Below are positions 26,537 to 37,527 of a stretch of DNA of 45,280 nucleotides, piece after piece. Position numbers and translations under genes: made by a program. Position 1 is the stretch's first letter. Every line of letters starts with the position of its first letter. The DNA lies in NCBI GenBank assembly GCA_036510875.1, contig DATCDE010000036.1, positions 1-45,280 on the forward strand, in the 5' to 3' direction. The notes under the pieces were generated by a model, which was not told the DNA's origin, searched no databases, and worked only from the letters and a program-made list of their open reading frames with translations. This stretch comes from Actinomycetes bacterium. Lineage in GTDB: Bacteria > Actinomycetota > Actinomycetes > Prado026.

Positions 26537-27195
26537 GCACGACGACGGCGGTGCGGAGCACCACCCTGCCACGGGTGAACCTGCTTCCCCCGGAGATCTC
26601 GGAGGAGGCCCGGTTCCGTTCGGTGCGGGCCATCCTCGCCCTGACCGTCCTTGCCGCGGCTGGAGTGGTCGGTGGGCTGTACTACCTGGCGGCGAACGAG
26701 GCTTCGTCGGCTCAGGAGGAGCTCAGCGCGGCCCAGGCGACCCAGACGTCACTGCAGGCCGAGGCGGCCAAGTACGCCGAGGTGCCGAAGGTCTACGCGG
26801 CACTGGCCGCGGCGCAGACCCAGCTGGACCGGGCGATGGGCCAGGAGGTCCGGTACTCCTACGTGCTCAACGACCTGAGCCTGACGATCCCCAGCAAGGT
26901 CTGGCTCACCCGGATGACCGTCACGCAGGACGTGGACGGCACCGGGTCGGTCACCGGAGCCTGGGGCAGCCCGGCCATCGGCAAGATCACGTTCACCGGG
27001 GTCGCCCTGTCGCACAACGACGTCGCGGCCTGGCTGGACGCGCTGGCCAAGAACGCGACGTACACCGACCCGTACTTCACCAACTCGACAGCTGGTGAGC
27101 CGATCGGCACGACACCGGTCGTGGACTTCAACTCCGAGGTCTCCCTCACGGACAAGGCCCTCTCCGGCCGCTACACCCAGAAGGCGGTGAAGTAA
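26533..27195 (+). CDS. pilN: Type IV pilus assembly protein PilN
   Basis: A 220-residue single-pass membrane protein. The short cytoplasmic tail has the PilM-binding motif RVNLLPPEI (residues 14-22), then a TM helix (ILALTVLAAAGVVGGLYYLA), a coiled coil (ASSAQEELSAAQATQTSLQAE) and a PilN-type ferredoxin-like domain with IPSKVWLTRMTV and FTGVALSHNDVAAWLDAL. With PilM and PilO it forms the alignment complex of the pilus machine. It overlaps pilM by 4 bases. Confidence 0.94.
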   Translation: MSTTTAVRSTTLPRVNLLPPEISEEARFRSVRAILALTVLAAAGVVGGLYYLAANEASSAQEELSAAQATQTSLQAEAAKYAEVPKVYAALAAAQTQLDRAMGQEVRYSYVLNDLSLTIPSKVWLTRMTVTQDVDGTGSVTGAWGSPAIGKITFTGVALSHNDVAAWLDALAKNATYTDPYFTNSTAGEPIGTTPVVDFNSEVSLTDKALSGRYTQKAVK

Positions 27196-27196
27196 G

Positions 27197-27877
27197 GTGA
27201 CCCGCACCCGGCAGTGGACGGTGGGAACCGCGCTGCTCGTCGTGCTCATGCTCGTCGCGGGCTGGTTCCTACTCATCTCGCCCAAGCGCAGCGAGGCCGC
27301 CGACCTGCAGACTCAAACCACGGCGCAGATGGCGCAGAATGCCAGCCTGCAGAACCAGATCGCCGTGCTCCAGTCCCAGGCGAAGAACCTGCCTGCACAG
27401 CAGGCCGAGCTGGCCGCCATCCGTCAGCACCTGCCAGACAACCCGGCGCTGCCCGGTCTGGTGAGGTCGCTCACCGACGCGGCGGCCAAGTCCGGCGTGA
27501 CACTGGTGTCGTTGGCACCGTCCACGCCCGCTGCGGCTCCGGCGCCCAAGACCACGGCACCTTCGGGCACGTCGGCAACGGCGCCTGCCACGGGGACCGG
27601 CCAGTCCGCCGCTGCTGCGGCCGCGGCCGGGGCGACCCTGCAGATGGTGCCGATCGTGGTCACCGTGACGGGGAGCTACTACGACACCGAGCAGTTCCTC
27701 AACAAGGTCGAAGGTCTGACCCGCTCGTTCCTGGTCACCGGCTTCTCGGTCACGCCTGCAGAGAGCCAGGCCTCGAGTGGGGCGAGCACCGGTGATCTCA
27801 CCACGGCCATCCAGGGTCGCGTCTTCTACACACCGGCCGCCGCGGCGGCCCCGACCACTGCCACCGCGCAGCAGTAA
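27197..27877 (+). CDS. pilO: Type IV pilus assembly protein PilO
   Basis: A 226-residue protein with one N-terminal TM helix (LLVVLMLVAGWFLLISP), a coiled coil with repeated Gln/Ala (QTTAQMAQNASLQNQIAVLQSQAKNLPAQQAEL), and a globular domain (LPGLVRSLTDAAAKSGVTLVSL, then VTGSYYDTEQFLNKVEGLTRSFLVTGFSV). An Ala/Pro/Thr-rich insert separates the two halves of the domain. It pairs with PilN. The GTG start is one base after the pilN stop. Confidence 0.93.
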   Translation: MTRTRQWTVGTALLVVLMLVAGWFLLISPKRSEAADLQTQTTAQMAQNASLQNQIAVLQSQAKNLPAQQAELAAIRQHLPDNPALPGLVRSLTDAAAKSGVTLVSLAPSTPAAAPAPKTTAPSGTSATAPATGTGQSAAAAAAAGATLQMVPIVVTVTGSYYDTEQFLNKVEGLTRSFLVTGFSVTPAESQASSGASTGDLTTAIQGRVFYTPAAAAAPTTATAQQ

Positions 27878-27888
27878 GGGAGCCGACG

Positions 27889-28536
27889 ATGAGTGAGCAG
27901 TTCTCTCCGTTCGGTACGCCGCCCTCCGGCGGTGTCGGGCTGGCCGAGCCGCCGGCCGTGGAGGAGGAGTCGGCCGAGTCGGGCAACCGGAACAAGCTGT
28001 ACCTGCTGATCGGCGGAGCGGTAGCGGTCGTGGTCGGCGTCGCCGTCTACTTCCTGCTCTTCTCCGGCGGGTCGAGCGACACGGCTGCGACGGGGCCGGT
28101 GGTGGCGACGCCGCCGCAGGCCCAGGCCTCTGCGTCAGCGTCGCCGTCGGCAGCGGCTTCCACCGCGGCGGTTCCGCCGACCCAGACCATCAGCCAGGTC
28201 CGGGACCCGTTCAAGCCGGTGGTCGTGGCCCCGGTCGCGGCCGCATCGACGGCCCCGTCCGCGGCGGCGAGCACGGCTCCGACAGCGCCCACCGCGGGCC
28301 TGCCGGCTGCGCCGGCGACCGGCGGACCGGCGACCTTCTCGGTCGTGAGCGTCGACTCCAAGGCCGGGACCGCAGTCACGATGGTCGACGGCGTCAAGTT
28401 CACTGCGTCGGTGGGCCAGACGTTCGCCACCTACTTCAAGCTGGTGGCGGTCAACGTCAGCACGCCGTGCGGCGTGTTCCAGTACGGCGACTCGTCGATG
28501 AACCTGTGCGCGAAGGACACGGTGTCGCTGTCCTGA
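27889..28536 (+). CDS. Membrane-anchored pilus-locus protein in the PilP position
   Basis: A 215-residue protein with a Pro/Glu-rich cytoplasmic tail, one TM helix (LYLLIGGAVAVVVGVAVYFLLFS, about 37-59), an Ala/Pro/Ser/Thr linker with TISQVRDPFKPVV, and a small C-terminal domain (FSVVSVDSKAGTAVTMVDGVKF...CGVFQYGDSSMNLC) with two Cys. RDPF is a motif of PilP-like proteins, and position after pilO also fits PilP. Monoderms have no secretin for PilP to bind, so its partner here is unknown. It ends the pilus locus. Confidence 0.75.
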   Translation: MSEQFSPFGTPPSGGVGLAEPPAVEEESAESGNRNKLYLLIGGAVAVVVGVAVYFLLFSGGSSDTAATGPVVATPPQAQASASASPSAAASTAAVPPTQTISQVRDPFKPVVVAPVAAASTAPSAAASTAPTAPTAGLPAAPATGGPATFSVVSVDSKAGTAVTMVDGVKFTASVGQTFATYFKLVAVNVSTPCGVFQYGDSSMNLCAKDTVSLS

Positions 28537-28549
28537 CCGCCTGATCGTC

Positions 28550-28582
28550 CGAGGGGCCGCTCCCACAGGGGGCGGCCCCTCG
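28550..28582 (+). terminator. Hairpin terminator ending the pilus locus
   Basis: An 11-bp stem (28550-28560 CGAGGGGCCGC with 28572-28582) and an 11-base loop, 13 bases after the last pilus gene and 35 bases before aroC. Confidence 0.75.
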
Positions 28583-28617
28583 GCGTTCGTCCGACCGCTC
28601 ATGGGAGGATCTGCGGC

Positions 28618-29792
28618 ATGCTGCGCTGGCTGACCGCGGGGGAGTCCCATGGCCCCGCCCTTGTGGCCATCCTCGAGGGCCTGCCGTCCGGTGTTGAGAT
28701 CACCACGGCGGACCTCATGGCCGAGCTGGCGCGGCGCCGCCTGGGTTACGGCCGCGGCGCCCGGATGTCCTTCGAGCAGGACGAGGTGGCCTTCCTGGGT
28801 GGCGTCCGGCACGGCCGCACGATCGGATCTCCGGTCGCCGTCCAGGTCGGCAACACCGAGTGGCCGAAGTGGGAGCAGGTCATGGCCGCCGATCCGGTGG
28901 ACCTGGAGGTGCTCGAGGGGCTGGCCCGCAACGCGCCGCTGACCCGGCCGCGCCCGGGCCACGCCGACCTCGCCGGGATGCAGAAGTACGGCTTCGACGA
29001 CGCCCGCCCGATCCTGGAGCGGGCCAGCGCCCGCGAGACGGCGGCGCGAGTCGCCCTCGGCGCCGTCGCCAAGGCCTTCCTCGCCCAGGCGCTGGGAGTC
29101 AGCGTGGTCAGCCATGTGGTCGCCATCGGCGCGGCGAGCGCGCCCGCGAATTCGGTACCCGGCGCTGGCGACGCGCAGCGGATCGACGACGACCCGGTGC
29201 GCTGCCTCGACCCCGTGGCCGCCACCGCGATGGTCGCGCAGATCGACGCGGCGCGGAAGGACGGCGACACGCTGGGCGGCGTCGTCGAGGTCGTGGTCCA
29301 CGGCCTGCCCCCGGGCCTCGGCAGCCACGTGCACTGGGACCGCCGGCTGGACTCCCGGCTAGCTGGTGCCCTCATGGGCATCCAGGCGATCAAGGGCGTC
29401 GAGGTCGGCGACGGGTTCGCCGTCGCGGCGGCTCGCGGCTCCGCGGCCCACGACGAGATCGAGTCGACTCCCGAGGGCGTCCGCCGGCGGACCGGCCGTG
29501 CCGGGGGGACTGAGGGAGGCATGAGCACCGGCGAGGTGCTGCGGGTGCGCGCGGCGATGAAGCCCATCTCCACCGTGCCGCGCGCGCTGGCCACCGTCGA
29601 CGTGCGCACCGGGGAGGCAGCGCAGGCGATCAACCAGCGATCCGACGTGTGCGCCGTGCCGGCGGCCGCCGTCGTCGCGGAGGCCATGGTGGCGCTGGTG
29701 CTGGCGGATGCGACGCTGGAGAAGTTCGGCGGCGACTCGCTCGATGAGACCCGGCGCAACGCTCGCGGCTACCTCGACCACCTGATCATCTC

Positions 29793-29796
<4 letters not shown>
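28618..29796 (+). CDS. aroC: Chorismate synthase
   Basis: A 392-residue enzyme that converts EPSP to chorismate with reduced FMN. Seen: [67 protein letters not shown] and [12 protein letters not shown], all in family order and at normal actinobacterial length. The ATG at 28618 has GGGAGG 11 bases upstream. It starts a tightly overlapping operon aroC-aroK-aroB-aroQ-pepP and continues the pathway begun by aroE on the other side of the pilus locus. Confidence 0.98.
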
Positions 29797-31819
<2,023 letters not shown>

Positions 31820-31827
<8 letters not shown>

Positions 31828-32902
31828 GGATCACCAGGAGCGCCGGGAGCGACTGCGCGGCGCGCTGGCCGACCTGGACGTCGAGGCGGCGCTGATCACC
31901 CGGCTGGTGAACGTCCGGTACCTCACCGGTTTCACCGGCAGCAACGCCGCGCTGCTGGTCACCCATGACAGCGCCGTGCTGGCCACCGACGGCCGCTACA
32001 CCGAGCAGTCCGCACGTGAGGTCCCCGACCTCGAGCGGGTCATCGACCGCCGCTGCGCCGAAGTGCTGCTCGAGCGCGCGGCAGCCGGAGGAGCACGAGC
32101 CATCGGCTTCGAAGCCCACGACGTCAGCGTCGAGCGGTTCGCCGACCTGGAGCGGGCCGCCGGACCGGCCCGGCTGACCCCGCTCGGCCACGCCGTCGAG
32201 ACGCTGCGGCAGGTCAAGGACGACGGCGAGATCGCGCTGCTCCGCGAAGCCTGCGCGATCGGTGACCGCGCCCTCGCCGACCTCCTGCCCACCCTGCACC
32301 CGGGCCAGAGCGAGCGGGAGATCGCCCGGCGGCTGGAGAACCTCATGCTCGACCACGGCTCCCACGGGCTGTCCTTCGAGACCATCGTGGCCGGCGGGCC
32401 GAACAGCGCCGTGCCGCACCACCAGCCCACGACCCGTCCGGTGCAGGCCGGCGAGTTCCTCAAGCTCGACTTCGGCGCCCAGTACGGCGGGTACCACGCG
32501 GACATGACCCGGACGATCGTCGTCGGCAAGCACGTCGAGCCCTGGCAGGAGGACCTCTACGTGCTGGTCCGGGCCGCCCAGCGGGCCGGCCGGCAGGCGC
32601 TCGCCCCCGGCGTCTGGCTGGCTGATGTGGACCGGGCCGCCCGATCGGTGATCGAGGCCGCCGGGTTCGGGGAGGCGTTCTCGCACGGGCTGGGCCATGG
32701 GGTCGGCCTGGAGATCCACGAGGCGCCGATGATCGGCGCCTCGCTGCCGGGTACCCTTGGCGCTGGCATGCCGGTCACTGTCGAGCCTGGGGTGTACCTG
32801 ACCGGGCGGGGTGGGGTCCGCATCGAGGACACCCTCGTCGTGAGGGACGACACGCCGGAGCTGCTCACCACCACCACCAAGGAGCTGCTCGCCGTCGGCT
32901 GA
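31820..32902 (+). CDS. pepP: Xaa-Pro aminopeptidase (M24B family)
   Basis: A 360-residue pita-bread metallopeptidase. The N-terminal creatinase-like domain ([16 protein letters not shown]) is followed by the catalytic domain with dimetal ligands in [33 protein letters not shown], and [20 protein letters not shown]. It removes N-terminal residues preceding Pro. ATG at 31820 overlaps aroQ by 8 bases. It lies just before efp, whose product relieves ribosome stalling at polyproline, an old actinobacterial gene pairing. Confidence 0.94.
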
Positions 32903-32945
32903 CCGAGCCCGCGGCGCGCGGCCGACGTATGCAGGAGACACCGCA

Positions 32946-33509
32946 GTGGCGACCACGAACGACCTGAAGAACGGCCTGGTCCTCAACATCGACGGACAGC
33001 TGTGGACCGTCGTCGAGTTCCAGCACGTCAAGCCCGGCAAGGGCGGTGCATTCGTGCGCACCAAGCTGAAGAACGTGCTCTCCGGCAAGGTGGTGGACCG
33101 GACCTTCAACGCCGGCGTCAAGGTCGAGACGGCGAGCGTGGACAAGCGGACGATGCAGTACCTCTACAAGGAGGGCACCGACTTCGTCTTCATGGACACC
33201 CAAACCTACGAGCAGCTCCCGGTCCCGGCCGCGACCGTCGGGGACGTCGCGCACTTCCTGCTGGAGAACCAGGAGGCGATCGTCGCGGTGCACGAGGGCG
33301 CGCCGCTGTACGTCGAGCTCCCCGCGTCGGTCGAGCTGACCATCACCTACACCGAGCCGGGCCTGCAGGGCGACCGGTCCACCGGCGGCACCAAGCCGGC
33401 CACCGTCGAGACCGGCTACGAGATCGCCGTCCCGCTGTTCATCACGACCGGCGAGAAGGTCAAGGTCGACACCCGCGACGGCTCGTACCTCGGCCGGGTC
33501 ACCGGCTGA
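32946..33509 (+). CDS. efp: Translation elongation factor P
   Basis: A 187-residue three-domain protein that binds between the ribosomal P and E sites and rescues polyproline stalling. The conserved loop KPGKGGAF carries the tip Lys, and the C-terminal OB domain has [23 protein letters not shown] and TREGSYLGR-like [10 protein letters not shown]. No modification genes (epmA/epmB, earP, ymfI) are in the window. GTG at 32946 has AGGAG 8 bases upstream. Poly-Pro stretches in PilT and other pilus proteins here are natural clients (inference). Confidence 0.98.
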   Translation: MATTNDLKNGLVLNIDGQLWTVVEFQHVKPGKGGAFVRTKLKNVLSGKVVDRTFNAGVKVETASVDKRTMQYLYKEGTDFVFMDTQTYEQLPVPAATVGDVAHFLLENQEAIVAVHEGAPLYVELPASVELTITYTEPGLQGDRSTGGTKPATVETGYEIAVPLFITTGEKVKVDTRDGSYLGRVTG

Positions 33510-33513
33510 CCTG

Positions 33514-33933
33514 GTGACCGCCCGCAGCAAGGCCCGCAAGCGGGCCCTCGACGTGCTGTTCGAGTCCGACCTGCGGGGCGTCGCCACCCTCACGGTCCTG
33601 GCCGACCGCCTGCACCGCGCCGACCCCCCGATCGGTGAGTACGCGGTCACCCTCGTGGAGGGTGTCGCCCAGCACCGCGACCGCATCGACGACCTGGTGC
33701 GGACCTACGCGCAGGGCTGGGAGCTGGACCGGATGCCCGCCGTCGACCGGGCGATCTTGCGGCTGGCGATCTACGAGCTCATGTACGAGGACGACGTCCC
33801 GGACAGCGTCGTCATCGACGAGGCGGTCGAGCTGGCCAAGCAGCTGTCGACCGACGAGTCGCCGGCGTTCATCAACGGGCTGCTCGCCCGGATCTTGGCA
33901 ATGAAGAGCGTGGCGGGCCCGTCAGCCGACTAG
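33514..33933 (+). CDS. nusB: Transcription antitermination factor NusB
   Basis: A 139-residue all-helical RNA-binding protein of the rRNA antitermination complex (with NusE/S10). Seen: ARSKARKRALDVLFESD at the N-terminus (the Arg-rich RNA-binding region), WELDRMPAVDRAILRLAIYEL, and VIDEAVELAKQLSTDESPAFINGLLARI. It starts 4 bases after efp. In many actinobacteria bldD and pyrR follow nusB; here a transporter gene follows. Confidence 0.97.
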   Translation: MTARSKARKRALDVLFESDLRGVATLTVLADRLHRADPPIGEYAVTLVEGVAQHRDRIDDLVRTYAQGWELDRMPAVDRAILRLAIYELMYEDDVPDSVVIDEAVELAKQLSTDESPAFINGLLARILAMKSVAGPSAD

Positions 33934-33936
33934 CCT
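33931..33936 (+). promoter_or_regulatory. -10 of leaderless transporter promoter
   Basis: TAGCCT overlaps the nusB stop codon (TAG) and ends 7 bases before the GTG at 33944, the usual leaderless spacing. It supports that start and an independent transcript for the transporter-lyase pair. Confidence 0.45.
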
Positions 33937-33943
33937 GCGTTAG

Positions 33944-35296
33944 GTGCGCGGGACCCAGCTGAGCAGGGGCAACTACCTGTCCTACGCACTCGGCTCGGTA
34001 GGCACCGCGGGCTTCTCCACGGTCCCGGGCCTGCTGCTCGCCTACTACCTGACCAACATCCTCGGGGTGGCCGCTGGTGCGGCTGCGTTCGTGGTGGTGC
34101 TTCCCAAGATCTGGGATGTCGGGTTCCTGCCGGTGGTGGGCAACCTGTCCGACCGGTCGGTCGGGCGGAGGGGCAGCCGTCGTCCGTTCCTGCTGCTCGG
34201 AGGCGCCACGCTGCCGGTGCTGTTCGCGCTCATGTTCGCCGCCCCGCCGTCCGCCGGGTCGGTCGTGGGGGCGCTGTGGGTGTTCGTGTTCTTCCTGCTC
34301 GCGGCCAGCGCCTTCGCGGTGTTCCAGGTGCCCTATATCGCCATGCCGGCAGAGATCACCGACGACCCGGAGGAGCGCACCACCGTCATGTCCTGGCGGG
34401 TGGCCTTCCTCGGCGGCGGGATCCTGCTGTTCGGCGCCGGAGCACCAGCGCTGAAGGACGCCATGGGCGGGGGCGCCGGGGGATACCTCGTCATGGGCAT
34501 CGTGGTCGGTGCGCTGATCGGCCTCGGGATGCTCGGCTGCTGGTGGGGGCTGCGCCGCACCCGGATCCTGCACCGAGCCGAGGCCGAGCCGTCGCTGCGG
34601 GTCCAGCTGTTGGTGGCCCGGCAGAACCGACCGTTCGTGTTCCTGCTGTCGGCGTTCTTTCTGCAGGCGCTGGCGACCGGTGCCATGCTCGCGGGCGCGC
34701 AGTACTACGCCACGTACGTCCTGGGCAAGGAGTCGCTCATCACGGTGCTGTTCGTGTGCCTGGTCGGGCCCGCCGTGCTGGTGATGCCGCTGTGGGCGGC
34801 CGTCGGTCACCGGATGGGGAAGCGAGCCGGGTTCCTGGCCGCGTCGCTGGCGTTCCTCGCCGGGACGGTGCTGCTCGCCTTCTCCCGCTCCTTCCCCGAC
34901 GGCGTGGTCTACCTGGTCGTGGCCCTGTGCGGCGTCGGCTACGCCGGCATGCAGATGTTCCCGTTGGCGATGCTCCCGGACACCGTGGCGGCCGATACGG
35001 CCGTGTCGGGAAAGCGCCGGGCCGGCATCTTCACCGGATTGTGGACGGCGGGGGAGACCACCGGGTTCGCCCTTGGCCCGGCGCTGGTGCTGGGCGTCCT
35101 CGCGGTGACCGGCTTCGTCTCCACCACGGGGGACAAGACGGTCGCGCAGCCGTCGTCCGCCGTCACGGGTGTGCTGCTGTCGTTCAGCGTGGTGCCGGCC
35201 GTGCTGCTCCTGCTCAGCCTGCCGTTCCTGCGCCGCTACGAGCTGGAAGCCGTCGAGCCGACCGATCGTGCCGAGGACGAGGGGGAGAGGGTATGA
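33944..35296 (+). CDS. GPH-type (MelB-like) MFS cation:solute symporter
   Basis: A 450-residue transporter with 12 predicted TM helices. The start (LSYALGSVGTAGFSTVPGLLLAYYLTNILGV) and IWDVGFLPVVGNLSDRSVGRRGSRRPF are typical of the glycoside-pentoside-hexuronide:cation symporter family. In MelB two Asp four residues apart bind the cation; here the first is present (Asp58) but the second is Leu62, so coupling may differ. The substrate is unknown. Its stop overlaps the start of the PLP lyase gene (ATGA), so transporter and enzyme are probably used together. Confidence 0.85.
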   Translation: MRGTQLSRGNYLSYALGSVGTAGFSTVPGLLLAYYLTNILGVAAGAAAFVVVLPKIWDVGFLPVVGNLSDRSVGRRGSRRPFLLLGGATLPVLFALMFAAPPSAGSVVGALWVFVFFLLAASAFAVFQVPYIAMPAEITDDPEERTTVMSWRVAFLGGGILLFGAGAPALKDAMGGGAGGYLVMGIVVGALIGLGMLGCWWGLRRTRILHRAEAEPSLRVQLLVARQNRPFVFLLSAFFLQALATGAMLAGAQYYATYVLGKESLITVLFVCLVGPAVLVMPLWAAVGHRMGKRAGFLAASLAFLAGTVLLAFSRSFPDGVVYLVVALCGVGYAGMQMFPLAMLPDTVAADTAVSGKRRAGIFTGLWTAGETTGFALGPALVLGVLAVTGFVSTTGDKTVAQPSSAVTGVLLSFSVVPAVLLLLSLPFLRRYELEAVEPTDRAEDEGERV

Positions 35297-36777
35297 ACCT
35301 TCCGGAACAGGGCCTGACGGCCGACGAGATCCTGGCCCGGCTCGACGTGATGCGCGCTGACGACGTGCCGACCCATGGTGGCAAGACCTACGCCTACGTC
35401 TACGACTCGGGCCTGGACGGCCTGGACGAGCTGGCGGCCCGGGCGCACCGGCTGTTCCAGTCCGCCAACGGGCTCGACCCCACGGTGTTTCCCAGCATCG
35501 CCACGCTGGAGAACTCGGTGGTCGGGATGGTCGCCGGGCTGCTGGGCGGGTCCGCGGGCACCGCTGGCACCGTGACCAGTGGGGGCACCGAGTCCTGCAT
35601 CCTCTCGGTCAAGACCGCCCGCGAGCACTGGCTGTCCGCCCACCCGGACGGCGGCCGCCCCGCGGTGGTGCTGCCGGAGACGGCCCACCCGGCGTTCCAC
35701 AAGGGCGCCTACCTGCTCGGCGTCGACGTCGTCACCGTGGCGGTGGACCCGGCGACCTTCCGGGTCCGGCCGGACGACGTCGCGGCAGCGATCGATGCGC
35801 ACACAGCCATGGTCGTGGTCAGCGCGCCGTCCTACGCCCACGGCGTCATCGACCCGGTGGGCGAGGTGGCGGCGCTCGCCGCGCGGCACGGGGTGCTGTG
35901 CCACGTCGACGCGTGCATCGGCGGGATGCTGCTGCCCTACCTGCGCCGGCTGGGTGTCCCGCTGCCGCCCGTCGGGATCGACGTCCCCGGGGTCACGTCC
36001 TTGTCGGTCGACCTGCACAAGTACGCCTACGCGACCAAGGGCACCTCGGTCCTGCTGTTCCAGGACGCCCAGCTGCGCCGACACTCCTACTACGCGTTCG
36101 CCGGGTGGCCGGGCTACCCGGTGGTGAACTCCACGCTCCAGTCGACCAAGTCGGCCGGACCGCTGGCGGCTGCGTGGGCCGTGCTGCACTCGGTCGGTGA
36201 GCAGGGCTACCTCGAGCTCGCCCGTCGTACCCGCACGGCCACCGAGCAGATCGCGTCCGGGGTGGACTCGATCGAGGGGTTGCGGGTGCTGGTGCCACCG
36301 GACTCGTCGCTGGTCTCGGTGGTGGGGGACGCCGACGTCGACGTCCTGGTGGTCGCCGACGAGATGCGGGAGCGGGGCTGGTACGTGCAGCCGCAGCTGG
36401 CCTTCAAGGACATGCCGCGCAACATCCACCTCACCGTGACGGCGGCCTCGTTGGGCCGGGTCGAGCCGCTGCTGCGTGACCTGGCCGCCTCGGTCGCCGC
36501 GGCACGTGACCTGCCGCCGGCCGCCGTCGACCCGGAGCTCGCCGTGCTGGCCGGCTCGCTCGACCCGGACACCCTCGGGCCCGAGCAGATGGACGCCGTG
36601 CTGCAGGCGGCCGGGTTCGCCGGAGGGTCCGCGCTGCCCACCCGGATGGCTCCGGTGCTGGCTCTGCTCGAGGCGCTGCCCTCGGCCCTGCAGGAGCGGC
36701 TGCTGCAGGAGGTCATCGGGCGGGTGTTCACCGCGGTGCCCTCGGTGGGATTCGAACCCACACTGGACGGTGTTTGA
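35293..36777 (+). CDS. PLP-dependent lyase/decarboxylase, sphingosine-1-phosphate-lyase-like
   Basis: A 494-residue fold-type I PLP enzyme. Motifs match the S1P lyase branch of the group II decarboxylase family: TSGGTESCILSVKTAR, HPAFHKGAYLLGVDVV, HVDACIGGMLLPYL, and SVDLHKYAYATKG with the PLP Lys at about 243. Substrate could be a phosphorylated amino-alcohol, an amino acid or another amine; this cannot be told from sequence. A normal family core ends well before the C-terminus; the last dozen residues (SVGFEPTLDGV) are translated from the antisense of the tRNA-Leu gene. ATG 35293 overlaps the symporter stop and follows GGGGGAGAGG. Confidence 0.85.
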   Translation: MNLPEQGLTADEILARLDVMRADDVPTHGGKTYAYVYDSGLDGLDELAARAHRLFQSANGLDPTVFPSIATLENSVVGMVAGLLGGSAGTAGTVTSGGTESCILSVKTAREHWLSAHPDGGRPAVVLPETAHPAFHKGAYLLGVDVVTVAVDPATFRVRPDDVAAAIDAHTAMVVVSAPSYAHGVIDPVGEVAALAARHGVLCHVDACIGGMLLPYLRRLGVPLPPVGIDVPGVTSLSVDLHKYAYATKGTSVLLFQDAQLRRHSYYAFAGWPGYPVVNSTLQSTKSAGPLAAAWAVLHSVGEQGYLELARRTRTATEQIASGVDSIEGLRVLVPPDSSLVSVVGDADVDVLVVADEMRERGWYVQPQLAFKDMPRNIHLTVTAASLGRVEPLLRDLAASVAAARDLPPAAVDPELAVLAGSLDPDTLGPEQMDAVLQAAGFAGGSALPTRMAPVLALLEALPSALQERLLQEVIGRVFTAVPSVGFEPTLDGV

Positions 36778-36809
36778 GACCGCTTCCTCTGCCATTGGGA
36801 TACGAGGGC
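36737..36809 (-). tRNA. tRNA-Leu (anticodon CAA), short variable loop
   Basis: A 73-nt cloverleaf on the minus strand: acceptor GCCCTCG/CGAGGGC (7 bp, perfect), D arm with TCC/GGA stem and GG in the loop, anticodon stem GCGGT/ACCGT with loop CTCAAAC (anticodon CAA, reads UUG), variable loop CCAGT of only 5 nt, T arm GTGGG/CCCAC with loop TTCGAAT, and discriminator A73. CCA is not encoded. A73 and the CAA anticodon indicate Leu, but canonical tRNA-Leu has a long variable arm, absent here. A candidate -10, TATCCT, lies 9 bases upstream (36819-36824). The 3' end overlaps the end of the lyase gene by 41 bases. Confidence 0.9.
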
Positions 36810-36834
36810 GTGCGGTCCAGGATATCGACGCGAC

Positions 36835-36840
36835 TAGGCT
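36835..36840 (+). promoter_or_regulatory. -10 of leaderless response-regulator promoter
   Basis: TAGGCT ends 8 bases before the ATG at 36849, fitting a leaderless transcript and supporting that start. It is divergent from the tRNA promoter region. Confidence 0.5.
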
Positions 36841-36848
36841 GTTCCGAC

Positions 36849-37448
36849 ATGATCGACCCCGCGCCGCGCCGCGTCGTCATCGCCGAGGACGAAGCACTCA
36901 TCCGGATGGACCTCAAGGAGCTGCTCCAGGAGGCCGGCTACGCGGTGGTCGGCGAGGCGGGGGACGGCGAGACCGCGGTGCGGCTGGCCGAGGAGCTGCG
37001 GCCCGACCTAGTCGTGCTGGACGTGAAGATGCCGGTCCTCGACGGTATCTCAGCGGCCGAGCGGATCACCGAGGCCCGGCTGGCCGCGGTGCTCGTGCTT
37101 ACCGCGTTCTCCCAGCGTGACCTGGTGGAGCGGGCCCGGGACGCCGGCGCGATGGCCTACGTGGTGAAGCCGTTCCAGGCCAGCGACCTGGTCCCGGCCA
37201 TCGAGATGGCCGTCGTGCGGTACGCCGAGCGGGTCGCCCTCGAGGACGAGGTGGCCGACCTGACCGATCGGCTGGAGACCCGCACGCTGGTGGACCGGGC
37301 CAAGTCGGTCCTGCAGACCGAGCACGGCATGACCGAGGCGCAGGCGTTTCGTTGGATCCAGAAGGCGTCCATGGACCGGCGTCTGAGCATGCGAGCGGTG
37401 GCCGAGGCGTTGCTCGCCGGGGGCACCGGCGACCCTGACTCTGCGTGA
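36849..37448 (+). CDS. pdtaR: ANTAR-domain response regulator (PdtaR-like)
   Basis: A 199-residue two-domain protein. The receiver domain has the acidic pair in IAEDEALIRMDL, phospho-acceptor Asp in LVVLDVKMPVLDG, the Thr in LTAFSQRD, and Lys in VVKPFQ. A short coiled coil leads to the C-terminal ANTAR RNA-binding domain (VDRAKSVLQTEHGMTEAQAFRWIQKASMDRRLSMRAVAEALL). Such proteins bind paired hexaloop stems in nascent mRNA and prevent termination. It matches Rv1626/PdtaR, the partner of the kinase PdtaS, which is not in the window. No ANTAR target hairpin pair was recognised nearby. Confidence 0.93.
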   Translation: MIDPAPRRVVIAEDEALIRMDLKELLQEAGYAVVGEAGDGETAVRLAEELRPDLVVLDVKMPVLDGISAAERITEARLAAVLVLTAFSQRDLVERARDAGAMAYVVKPFQASDLVPAIEMAVVRYAERVALEDEVADLTDRLETRTLVDRAKSVLQTEHGMTEAQAFRWIQKASMDRRLSMRAVAEALLAGGTGDPDSA

Positions 37449-37527
37449 CCGCTACCCCCTGGTAGGTCACAAAGCCACAACATCGTGCTCACTCCTGGGT
37501 CGCTACGGGCTCTTTGCGGCCCCTTGT

